From Clarireedia homoeocarpa (lineage: Eukaryota; Ascomycota; Leotiomycetes; Helotiales; Rutstroemiaceae), in NCBI GenBank assembly GCA_001465935.1, contig LNKV01000007.1, positions 806,001 to 870,000 on the forward strand: 64,000 nt of DNA, written 5' to 3'. Within the stretch, counting starts at the first letter, position 1. The number at the start of each line of letters is the position of its first letter. The position numbers and the translations under genes were made by a program. Positions 1 to 10,579 of this stretch are shown here, one piece after another. A model generated the notes under the pieces. The model saw only the letters and a program-made list of their open reading frames with translations. It ran no database searches and was not told the DNA's origin.

Positions 1-1706
1 GTCCATCTTTGTGCAACTGAAGCACGAAGGCAAGGCCCTACAGGAGTCATCGGCGAAGTACGACTCGCTCCAAACTTTCTCGAGTGGACAACTGGAAAAG
101 TGTGTCTTTAACTACCAAAAGACATACCTTGTCATCACGTGTGAAGAATCTTCCCGACGGTGGCGCGGATATCACGTAGTTAGTGCAGTTATCATGCAGC
201 TATCGAGGCAACTGCGGTTGGACCGCAAGAATGTAACGTATTTATTTGACAGAGGAGAGACAGGGAACAATCAACTCTTTACCACATTCGCATTTCCGAC
301 CTGCCCGTGACAGACGGGAGGCAAATATAGCATTGATCTCACGACTACCTTCCCCTGTAAAAGGAACGAAACTTACAAAGTTCTCGCCTCTCCCTTTGGG
401 GAACTGAAGAGATCAAAGCCTTCGCACTGGAAGGTGACCTTGGGATACTTTGACAACGCGGACACGCTGGCTTTGGGACTGACGCACAGATCTAGCCTAC
501 GAAACCCCAATGTGGCTGGGCGCGATTGCAAAATCGGGGAGAAAAGGAGGAAAGATAGTCATTTCGGTAAAGGTGCAAGGAAAGGGTGGATGGAAAACGG
601 AGAAGGTACTGGTGGACAGCAGGGCAGAGGGAAATTGTGTGCTACAGAGCAGGGCTCTTGATTGCGAATGGCCAACCCTTCCTGATTAATATTTGATCCG
701 AAAACCCAAACGCTTCGTTCCTTCGTCGACGAACTGCGCCGACTTCAAAGACTCACAGAGGCGCATAAACGAAGCATCGATGACAAGAAGGTTCACCAGC
801 AGCTACTCAACTGCATCCCATAAGAAGCTGGCTGGCAGACTACAAAGTTCCTTGTAATTAATTCTAATCAAAGCCTGGAACAGGTATCAGTTACATTGAG
901 TGCAAAGGAGAGAAAAATCGCAGAAATAATATATCATTAATCATTAGATATTAGAAAAGATGAAGTCATCATTCATAACTCATAAGTCGTGATACGAAAA
1001 AAAGAGGAATCATCAATCCTTGCCCTCGATCTCCTGTACTCTCCTTCCTGCTCTTCATTATCTTGGTAGCGGTTCTCTGTAGTAGTAAACCATATTCATC
1101 AATCCTGAGTAGTTCTGTAGTGTTGTTCAATGTCCAATACCGGTAAGGCCATCTACTCGTAGTTTTTCTGTCATTGGAAGAAATCCTCCTCTCTCATACA
1201 CTATGTTCAGAGAGATTGTAACAACCAGTACTGGTTCCCCGAAGTACCAATAACACGAACGTCATCTCTTGGGTGCTCCGATGCCTAATTAGTAACTGGA
1301 TTGTCTCGCAAGTGAGCCTGCTGCCATGCATCCTACTTCAGACTTCTCATGCTCCATTGATGATGGGATCCAGGCATAGCCATATGATTTCCCGAACCCC
1401 ATCGATATTATTTCCGTAGTTGGTCAACCCGCCAAATTCTTATGACTGAGAAATCAGTAGGATCTTGTGCGATGGAACCTTCAGTAGTGCATCGCAACTT
1501 TGTGCAGCTAGGGTCAAGATATGTAGACAGCGTCAGATGGCGCGACTAATGATAGTCCAGTAGACCTTTTAACTCATAGAATTGAGAAATTCTGGTGATG
1601 GTAGGAGGCAGTGCATTAATATTAATCGATAAATAGCTTGCAGCCAGTGAGTTTTGATGCCTGACGACATAGCACCATCGTGCCAAAACCGTTGAAAAAG
1701 GGGCCA
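1..1706. other. Intergenic, no gene supported
   Basis: No convincing coding region. Two short open frames (11-310 and 434-661, plus strand) begin at non-ATG codons and show no recognisable domain. The stretch could contain the edge or 5' part of a gene that lies outside the window. Confidence 0.5.
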
Positions 1707-3056
1707 TCAGCCATAAACGTTGGAGATACAGCATCCGGTTCGATTATTGAAGTGTTCAGCGAAAGTCGAAAGAGGCTTGGGTGATCTTCTTGGACTCCAT
1801 GTCCGCCGGCATAGAGACTCGTCGCTTCCGAGACTGCTAGACATGAATGGACGTTCCAAAGGAGGCCGTTTGCTGCCCTTGTCATTCCATTGGTATCTCT
1901 TTGATAAAATCGACTCTTCATATATCGTATACAATGCTTCGATCCAGTTATCGAGGACGGCTTCTGTCTTCATCACGTGTGCATCATGCTGATAATCTTC
2001 TCGCAGCTGCTCCCTTACAGATTCATATGCTTCAATCATCAACAGGATCTGCAGACCAGAGAGCTTCTTATCATCTAGACTTTGTCGATGTAATGCCGTT
2101 CTCAGCTTGCTAGTGAGTAGATCAGAGCAGATCTGGAGGCCAACGTCTTGCTCGAACAGTGAGTCTGTTTCCGATATCTTGTTTCGCTTCGGTAAGCCAT
2201 CTAGGCTGTTATCGAATGGATCCTTCTTGAGTTCATCTTGATACAAAGAGTGACGCGGCGATGTGCCCCCATCTGACCCAACGAGAGTTTCGCAATCCGA
2301 AGCCATAAATGGCGATCCGGAATGACTTTTGCAAAGATCTCGAAGGCTTTCTTGAGACTTGATCTTTCTTAAACGTTTTCTGACTGGCTGAAGAGGTTTA
2401 TGAGGTATATCTAGATCCATTTGTGGAGCTATGGAACGTCGTGGCGGCAGGAGACACCTATAATCGGCAGCTATTGATTCTGACAAGTCCGACCTATGCT
2501 CCATTGCTTTGCGTTCTAATTGGCCGATAGCGAAAACAGGGGTCTTAGCTCTTCTCCGGAATTTGATATCGGTAGGATCCATGGTGTCGGTGTCGCATGA
2601 ATAAGGGTCCGATGAATATACGCTTATCGAGGAATCGGAAGGGATACGACAGAGTGAAGTTTTGGGATGGAGGTTCGAGTCAATAGGATTCTGGATCAAA
2701 GGAGGAGCAAGATGAGAATTAGGACGAGGACAAGGTCGAGATTTAGTCTGTAGCGTCGGTCGCAATCGCTGAAGTAACAAGATTTCCTCCTTTCTCTCGT
2801 CAATGTCCCCACCTAAATTCGCTACGTCATAAGCGACATCTCGGCCTAGATTTTCTGGACTTGCTTCTGGATCTTCTTGTATCAATGTCAAGCAAGATTG
2901 AGCTCTGAAATGATCCAAAATTCCAGGAAATTCCCATGGAGGATTTGAATCCTTGAGTACATCATCACAATGATGAATAGTCTCTCCCCGACTTCGACTT
3001 TTTATCTTTGTAAGTCGTGCTAGATTGTTGCCAAATAAACATATGAACGACATCAT
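1707..3056 (-). CDS. Conserved hypothetical protein, function unknown
   Basis: Single-exon frame on the minus strand. I place the start at the paired ATGs at 3056/3053 (protein begins MMSFICLFG), giving 449 residues; an in-frame ATG at 3236 would add 60 residues of less protein-like sequence that I think is leader or intron. The first three quarters are polar, rich in Ser, Pro, Arg and Asp, and probably disordered, with a basic patch near VRKRLRKIKS. The only part that looks folded is a C-terminal helical segment at about residues 320-400 (SDLLTSKLRTAL, then SGLQILLMIEAYESVREQL), ending in an acidic helix containing LDNWIEALYTIYEES. No signal peptide, membrane segment or known enzyme motif is visible. 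It looks like a lineage-restricted cytoplasmic or nuclear protein, but I do not recognise the family. Confidence 0.7.
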   Translation of the reverse strand: MMSFICLFGNNLARLTKIKSRSRGETIHHCDDVLKDSNPPWEFPGILDHFRAQSCLTLIQEDPEASPENLGRDVAYDVANLGGDIDERKEEILLLQRLRPTLQTKSRPCPRPNSHLAPPLIQNPIDSNLHPKTSLCRIPSDSSISVYSSDPYSCDTDTMDPTDIKFRRRAKTPVFAIGQLERKAMEHRSDLSESIAADYRCLLPPRRSIAPQMDLDIPHKPLQPVRKRLRKIKSQESLRDLCKSHSGSPFMASDCETLVGSDGGTSPRHSLYQDELKKDPFDNSLDGLPKRNKISETDSLFEQDVGLQICSDLLTSKLRTALHRQSLDDKKLSGLQILLMIEAYESVREQLREDYQHDAHVMKTEAVLDNWIEALYTIYEESILSKRYQWNDKGSKRPPLERPFMSSSLGSDESLCRRTWSPRRSPKPLSTFAEHFNNRTGCCISNVYG

Positions 3057-3236
3057 GGATTTGCTGTTTACTCGGTTCGCGCTCCAACATTCGGTGAGGT
3101 TACAACGAAGCTTGGGGGAAAAGTCTAATTGATTAAGGGTCGACTTCGTTGGTTGATATGAGGGCGAGTAACCTTCTAACCTGTACCTTTGCTGACCATG
3201 GAGCTGAAAGAAAGATATGGTCAGACGATATAACAT

Positions 3237-4886
3237 CCGTCAGATTTTACAACTTCGACGGCATGTATTGAGAAGGTTGGCTATGGCGCACCCCATCTCC
3301 CGTGTAAGAAAGTCGTGCATCGACTGCATGTTTGCTTTTCATTGCACCGCCTCTCATTGCTGACCGAAAGTCACGATCTGCAAGGTAATCTCATTCTGAA
3401 AGCATTTCTCGTGAAGTTTCCTTGGCAACAAACGTGCTAAAACCTGGGCTTTCGTGGCTAAACTGTGCATGGTGGTGCACTGTTCTTCTCCTGCTATCGT
3501 TCTAACGGCGTTCTTGGGACATCCCAACCACAGTGTTTAGCTCAGTGAGTCGAATACCCTAGGGCTATGTATGTCGTCGTCCTGCCACTAGAATTTTTTG
3601 AATTCGTTGCGAGGCTGGAAGATGTCGAGCAAAAAGCGGGGCGGGGAAGTCCCTGTGTACAGGACGTGGTACCACCAAATTAGCGAGCTTTTCCGCTCAC
3701 ATCTGCAGGATCCGGGAAGACAAGCCTGGTATGATCGCCCTCGTGCTACTCGAAGCCTTTGGTAGTGCGCCTGCTTCAAGTCCGTCAAATATGCACGATA
3801 AGGAGTGTGTATGCAACAACAGAGGCCCTCGGGGTGCGGGATAGAACTCACGTTCCAAGTCCAAGTCATCACGATGCCATTAGTCAATCGATGACATCTG
3901 GAAAGAAAAAGCTATTAATCTCTGGTGTTGCTTCATATGAAGAGTTGGCAAGTATTTCTCCATAGTGGAATATCCAAACCTTACGATACCGACAGTGGTT
4001 ACGCCACCTACTCGGGATTGACCTGAGGCTGACGAAAGACATCACTCCACTCAGCCAGTTCCTCGACGTGCCCCATGATAGGGCTTTGCTTATCTCACGG
4101 AGGTTTGATCATAGATTGTCAGACCAATTGTCAGAACACTGACCTCATTTCAGCTTCATACAGACGCCTCATAACATAAAGAAATTTCTTCTCGGGTGAG
4201 TCGTATTACTGGACTTCTTGTAGGTTAACTAGTTCTCTAATCACAGTGCTACTACGTATTGGCATTATTTGATCTTATCGTGCTGACCTCAGTCGCCTAG
4301 AAAAGACTTTAACTCGGTCATGTTGATGATTTGAAGTGATTATCTGAGTAGCTCAAAGATCCTCTTCCAACGCGGTGAATGTTACTGTTATCGCTTCTGA
4401 CTGAGGGATGAAGCGCACCACTGTAGCGGGTCGCAATGGCTAAAGGTTCTTGAAACAATTGTAAAAGTCACTTGGGAGTGATGCAAGAAACAATGAAATG
4501 GCAATCCTTCATATATGGTGTTGGTATTTTCATCTCGGCTTCTTCAGTTGCCAGGAATCGATGTGGTGGAGGAGAGAGTTGTTATCCCCAAGCGTGTTGA
4601 ACCGACAGGCTGAGCCTAAGCGATTCGCGACCGTGCATTTAGCATTTAACCGCCATCAAAGGGCCCTCTCCAATCATCATTGATGACTTTAATGATTAGT
4701 CAATGGAATGCGCCGATGATGCCCATGAAATTTCCGCATCTGGAAAATGAAGCAAAATCAATTGCACATACTCAAGTAAACTACGGTGATGTAGATTACA
4801 AATGAACTCCATCAAACACCCCTCTTTTGGCTACATATAGCGAACATATCACCTTTTCCAAGCATGACTCTCCAGTCTCAACAATC
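3237..4886. other. Intergenic; promoter region of the SMP-30-like gene
   Basis: Divergent promoter space between the hypothetical gene and the SMP-30-like gene. No gene is supported. A short upstream ORF (ATG at 4803 to TAG at 4841, 12 codons) lies 45 bases before the proposed start at 4887 and could damp translation of the downstream gene. Confidence 0.45.
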
Positions 4887-5945
4887 ATGTCAGAACACAT
4901 CGATGGCATTGCTGCGTTACTGCCATACGAGATTATTGCTCATATGAAAGTGGGCACATTTCTCGAGAACCTCGCCGTACGATCTAATGGTACACTCCTA
5001 GTCTCGAACATGATCTCGGGCGAGATCATTTACATTGATCCTAGACACTCGGATCCGCAGAGCACTGTGGAAGTCATTCACGACTTCAATTCCAGATCAG
5101 ATCTTGCTTTAGATGACGAGGAAGATGAGCATGGTGGCTATGGATCGAAGCATCAAGCTGAAGCAATCGTGGAAGACCTTGACACCCCTGATGTTTTCTA
5201 CACCTTTTCTGGGCTTCATGGAAAGGCTGGGACATGGGCTATGTATCGAATTGATATGCGTCAATTTGATTTGCTGTCAAGCGATGAACAAAGGCTATCG
5301 GTAACCAAAGTTGCCGACATTTCTGAGGCAGTCTGGCTCAATGGCGCCACTATGATCCCTCAAACCTCTACCATACTGGTGGCCGAGTCATTTCAAGGAA
5401 AGCTCATTGCATGCAATGTGCTTACTGGGGAAGTCTCGGTTTGGCTTCAGGATACCGAGTTAGGGAAGGCAACGGATCGTCCTCCGTGGCCAGCCATAAA
5501 TGGTGTCCAGTACTTTCGCAAACATGTATTCGCTACAGTCTCAGATCGCTCTACGCTCGTGCGAATGAGGATTGATGATAATGGTCAATATGAGAAAGGA
5601 AGTTTAAAGGTTGTTGCAGAGAATCTCACAGGTGACGATCTCGCGTTTGATGTTCAGGGCAATGCATACATTGCCACGAACCCAGCTCACACAGTCCTTA
5701 AGTTTCAGAACATCGGAATCGACCTGAAGAAAACGCAGGAAGACAGTCGAGTCAGAATCTTGGGTGGCCTTGACAAGAAAGATACGGCAGGCCCAACGGC
5801 TGTTGCTTTCGGGAGACGAGCTGAGGACAAGAATTGCATCTATGTGACGACTAATGGTGGAATGATTAACCCCGTCGGTAATGAAGGACCTGGGGAGGCA
5901 GCGATTGTGAGAGTCAATGTTGGCGTGAAAGGGGAAGCATGCTAG
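4887..5945 (+). CDS. SMP-30/gluconolactonase-like beta-propeller protein
   Basis: A 352-residue intronless frame. The chosen start is the first ATG in frame (MSEHIDGIAALL); the frame is open slightly further upstream but without ATG. The protein shows the repeated strands of a six-bladed propeller of the SMP-30/gluconolactonase/LRE type: AVRSNGTLLVSNMISGEI, VWLNGATMIPQTSTILVAES, WPAINGVQYFRKHVFATVS, and GDDLAFDVQGNAYIATNP near residue 250. Such proteins hydrolyse lactones or act as metal-dependent esterases. The fungal subgroup with this blade wording is often found beside secondary-metabolite genes, where its job is mostly unproven. No signal peptide is seen, so it is probably cytoplasmic. 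A GH78 rhamnosidase follows on the same strand 1.2 kb later; a shared sugar-lactone role is conceivable but weak. The substrate is unknown. Confidence 0.82.
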   Translation: MSEHIDGIAALLPYEIIAHMKVGTFLENLAVRSNGTLLVSNMISGEIIYIDPRHSDPQSTVEVIHDFNSRSDLALDDEEDEHGGYGSKHQAEAIVEDLDTPDVFYTFSGLHGKAGTWAMYRIDMRQFDLLSSDEQRLSVTKVADISEAVWLNGATMIPQTSTILVAESFQGKLIACNVLTGEVSVWLQDTELGKATDRPPWPAINGVQYFRKHVFATVSDRSTLVRMRIDDNGQYEKGSLKVVAENLTGDDLAFDVQGNAYIATNPAHTVLKFQNIGIDLKKTQEDSRVRILGGLDKKDTAGPTAVAFGRRAEDKNCIYVTTNGGMINPVGNEGPGEAAIVRVNVGVKGEAC

Positions 5946-7193
5946 TTTTAGTCAAACTAAAGCGGGAAAGAGTTCTGTGGCAGAACTTCAACAGATGATA
6001 GTACTTCGGAACCACGCCAGCCGCACAGATAATTTGGTTTTCGATACTTCCTTGCATATGCTAACCCTGCACTACTTGGGCGTTCCGAGATTAACAATAA
6101 TCCTGTCTAGGAGCATCCAAGACAACTGAAAATTCAAACTATTCATTTTTTTCACTATTAAATTCACCAAAGATTAAAAAATGGTGAGGCTAAAAATTAC
6201 CAGAGTCCAACAGTCTTAGAAACAACCCAACATGCGGTGTTAAATAACCCGAACGCTGTCAGGAGGGCGATAGACTGACAGTCTATTCACTGATACCCCG
6301 CTAGGGCAACAGTTCCTGAAAAGGTCAGCCAGCACCCACTTTGATTTCGGATGAAACTGCATACCGTAGAATGTGAATCCAACGGCTTTGATGTGTGTTG
6401 TCAGAGCTAACGGTACGCATAGTGTTATTATGGTATATGGTAAGCCAAAAGCACTTTCCAGTTCCCTAGACTTACCACCTTCTCTATCCGGTACTAAAAT
6501 TTGGGTGACTTGACCACGACTTATTTTGTTCCATTTCCCCGCTCATTTGCTACAGGGAGTGTTGGGAAACTATTGACGGGTATCTTTCAACGATATTTTG
6601 TGATATTGATATCATTACCTGTACATGTCTGTCGGAGAAAAGGGCAATTGTTCCGAGACCTCGGCGAAATACTTGCGAAGCACCAGGCACAGAAACGACT
6701 ATGTTACGTGAGAGCAACACCAAATTAGTCGTTCTATCATTGTGCCACAACCGAATGATCCGATCCGGTGGCTCCTGGGACCTATGATGCATGGTCATTA
6801 CTGTTAATTTCGGTCGTTGTCACCATCTAGGTAAAGGATCATGTGGTACGGAAAAAGGGTAGCGCCTAGGAAATGGTTTCGCAAGGGTGCATGCTAGGCC
6901 TTTTGGTGCGCCCCATGTTTGTCTTTCTCAGCCACTACCCCAGACCGCGGGGATTATGGTGGCTCACGGGCCAAATCTTAATTTAAGCGCCTTGCCGTTT
7001 CAGGAGTCGGTTCGGGAGATATCATGTATCAACACCAGGGAAAGGAGATCACAGCGCGACATTTCAGTCGATAACATCATAACAAGTGAATGATAATGAA
7101 CGGGAAAGATACACCGAACTTCCCCTCACTTTCTTTCTTAAAAGTGGAGCCGCCCCGGGTCTCTACGATCTCAATACTGAGCACCTTTGCAAC
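5946..7193. other. Intergenic; rhamnosidase promoter region
   Basis: AT-rich 3' flank of the SMP-30-like gene, then the promoter of the GH78 gene. No coding region is supported; the short frames here have non-ATG starts and no domain signal. Confidence 0.45.
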
Positions 7194-9581
7194 ATGCAAT
7201 CATCTCGTCCCTCCCTTTTTGAAAGATTCTCCATGTCTACTCTACTTCTTATCATCGTTGCCCTTGCGGGCTTGGTGGATTGTTTGCCGCGTTCTCCCTT
7301 GGAACCTATCACATACGGATATGATCGGTATGATTTGCAGAACCAACTCAACCGGAAAGATGTTGTCGGTCACAGTCCAGCCTGGCAGAAGTATGTCAGG
7401 GCCCCTAAGTCCAATATCATCAAGCCTCAAGGCATCGTCACAACTGGCGGCAATGTCAAGAATGCCAACGCACTGTTGAGTCAAGGTGGCGGTGTAGCTA
7501 CTCTCACCAGAGCGGCTGGATCCTCTATTGTTCCCTCAATCACCGTTGACTTTGGTCTCAATGTTGCGGGGTACTTGAGCATCAGATTTGCGGGAGCTTC
7601 TAAGAAGACTCCTGGTATTCGACTGGCTTTCTCTGAGACCTTGGAGTACCTATCGGATCTTTCGGACTTTTCACGCTCCGATAATGTGAGTGTCTTTCAC
7701 GTGCTTTGACTTGGCCTACAGAATTGACACGTCTCGCAGGGTCAAACTATTACTCCTGGATCAGATCAGGTACGTCTACTTGACCGCTGTAATCAATAGA
7801 GACGTCGCTAACTATGCAAAATTATAGATAGCTGTCGGTCAGAAGCCGTACACATGGACTGACGTTCATGGCTGTCAATACGGCACCCAAGTATGTGCAG
7901 ACGGTCTTCACGGGTTCAGATATGTGAAAATATATCTCGACGCACTAGCTGCTGATGTTCCTTACACTACTGCTTCTGGGACTGTTTCTATCGACTACTT
8001 GAGTCTCAACTTCTCTGGTATTCGCGGTACTGTTGACACATTCACTGGTTGGTTCGAGAGTTCTGATGATGATCTCAACCAGTGGTGGTATGATGCAGTA
8101 TATACCAATGATTTGGCCACTGATGTCTTCGAACAAAATAGTACCGAACCGCGGGATGCTTTTAGTCCATCGCTTGTTGGAAAGCTAGTACTGTTTGACG
8201 GCGCCAAGCGCGACAGGGACCCTTATGTTGGCGATCTTGCGGTTTCATCGAGAACTTCATACTTGACACATGATTTGGCCCGAGCTTCTGTAAATGTACT
8301 TGCTGATTTGGCGGATCATCAAAGGGACGACGGCTGGATTCCGCCGGCATCCATGTGAGTTCTTCCTCAATAATTTCTACTAGTTCTCGAAACTAATTAT
8401 GATATAGTGTCAATTACACACTTCCGCTGCTTGATTATCCATTATGGTGGGTTGTCTGCAGCTACGATCTCCTAATGTATAGAGGCGACAATGATTACAT
8501 TAGCAAATACTACCATACGCTACTCAAAGTCCTTGACCAATTCTACCCTTCTGTTACTGACACAACAACGAATCTCATTACAAAAGGTGTGGGAGTCTCT
8601 GGCGGATATGGAGACTATGCATTCCTTCCCCGCACTGGTCCAGTCACCTACTTCAATGCTCTTTACGTTCTCGCTCTCAAAAATGCTGCTGTAATCGCCA
8701 AATCACAGGGCCACTCCGACGATGCAGATCGCTGGACATCCCGAGCCGACATTGTATCTGCCGCTCTCAATTCCAACAACTTCGACACGTCGGCCGGCGC
8801 GTTCTTCGATGGAACCTGCGGCACCACTTTCTGCGCTACCCACGCCCAAGACGGCAACAGCATATCAATTCTCTCCGGCACAACCAACACATCCCGCTCT
8901 CAATCCATACTCTCTTACCTATCCACCAACAACACTCGCTTCTACGGAAACTCCTTCTACGACAACGATCTCCTACAAAGTGGCTTCTCCCAACGTGTCT
9001 ACGCATTCATGTCATATTTCGAGATCGAAGCTCGTTTCCAGACCCACTTGGTCACCTCAGCACTCGATCAAATTCGGAGAACCTTCGGCTGGATGGCCAA
9101 AAATGACCCCAAAGTCACCATGTGGGAGGGCATCGGCCCCAACGGGAGCCCGTACGAGCAGGGCTTCACATCGATGGCGCACGGCTGGTCTACCGGTATT
9201 GTACCTGCGCTGACGAACTTCGTCCTAGGTGTCATACCCACGGGACCTGGGTTCGAGACATGGACGATCAAGCCCATGCCAGGTGATGTCAACTGGGCTA
9301 GAGGGGTCGTGCCCACGCCGAAGGGCGATATCACGGTGTCTTGGAGCTTTGGCAAGGCTGGTTCGTTTGCGTTGAGTATTGAGACACCAGCGGGTACGAG
9401 TGGTGTTGTTTCAGTGCCAATTAAGGGGGATAGTCAAGTGGTGTTGGTGGATGGTGCACAGGCGTGGAGTAAGGATGGGACGGTATCGGCTTTTGGGGCG
9501 GAGAGTGAGGGGGATGGATATGTGAGTTTGAAGGTGCAGGGAGGTGAGGAGCATTTGATTGTTGTAGGGGATGGGGAGTGA
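7194..9581 (+). CDS. Secreted alpha-L-rhamnosidase, GH78 family
   Basis: Four exons: 7194-7685, 7740-7769 (30 bases), 7828-8354 and 8408-9581, all with GT..AG introns and consistent phase, coding 740 residues. The start is the first in-frame ATG; a second ATG at 7233 (MSTLLLIIVALAGLVDC) leaves a cleaner signal peptide. The product should be secreted. The middle and C-terminal parts form the six-hairpin (alpha/alpha)6 glycosidase of GH78, with the family signature DGAKRDRDPYVGD near residue 300 and the MWEG motif near 590, regions that carry the acidic catalytic residues in this family. A beta-sandwich domain with FAGASKKTPGIRLAFSE precedes the barrel and another beta domain ends the protein. 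Such enzymes release terminal L-rhamnose from pectin side chains, rutinosides or saponins. The reading frame is intact with several N-glycosylation sequons. Confidence 0.93.
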
Positions 9582-10579
9582 GTTTGAGGGAAGTTTGGGT
9601 GTACTGCTAGATGAGGTTGATAGGGTAAAGTACAGTGGGGAGAAGGTGGTGTAGCATTGGGTTTAGGTAATAAGCGGTTGTACACACATACATACATGGA
9701 GATCTTTTCGTGTGCTTGTAATAATATCATGACAGCTTTGATTGAGATCGGAATTGTGTCTTCTACTTTACTATGGAACGCAGATAGAGCCACAGAACGC
9801 GTCGAAGTAAACGCGACGTGACTCAAAATGTCAATTATGTAAGCAATCAAACATCCCACTCCCAAGTCAGACCTAACTGTGAATATTTTCAGCCGTGACT
9901 CTACTTTGGAATAAAGAAGGTGTATCTGCAGATTTCTCATTGCCGTCAGTAAGGAGCAGTGCCATTTCGCGTGTTTGTTTTCTCATATATCGCTCTGGGG
10001 AAATATTTTCTGCGTCCTCTCTTCATTTGTGCACCAGAAAATCTGAAGTTTTCAGATTGCGATTTTTATCGAACGGGCTAAAGAAGGAACCCCAGCTGGG
10101 AATGAACCTCCTGATGAAAGCCAGGATATGTGTAAAATATTGCCTCAAGCACATATTTTCTAACCAGCTCAAAGGCACCGATTATTATGAGTGTCCTCCA
10201 TCCCACTGTTATGGTCTCTGCCTCACCACCTGTGAGTGAATGATTTCTCGTGACAATATTGGCCGCATCAGGAATGCAGCTACCAGTGTTCGATAGAGCA
10301 ATAATGAATTTTGATTGGAGCGTCATTTATTTAGAATCTGTCTGCTCCTCTTTCTTTGTCACAGGTCTTAGGTGCAACAATGCCGCCCATCAGCGATTTA
10401 TTTGCTGAAAGACTGAGTACGTATACGATCTTATTGCTAGTGCCCTTTTCCGTCAGCAGACAAAGAACCTGTCTAAGGTTTATTGAAATATTCCATGATG
10501 GCTATTTCTTTCATTGTTTTTCAATTTTCTCGGGTAATAAATTTATCGTTAAGCTGCCGAGCTCTTCTCATACCTTCAT
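9582..10579. other. Intergenic, no gene supported
   Basis: Contains the 3' flank of the rhamnosidase gene and the 5' flank of the next gene. The open frames here are antisense shadows or lack domain content. Confidence 0.5.
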
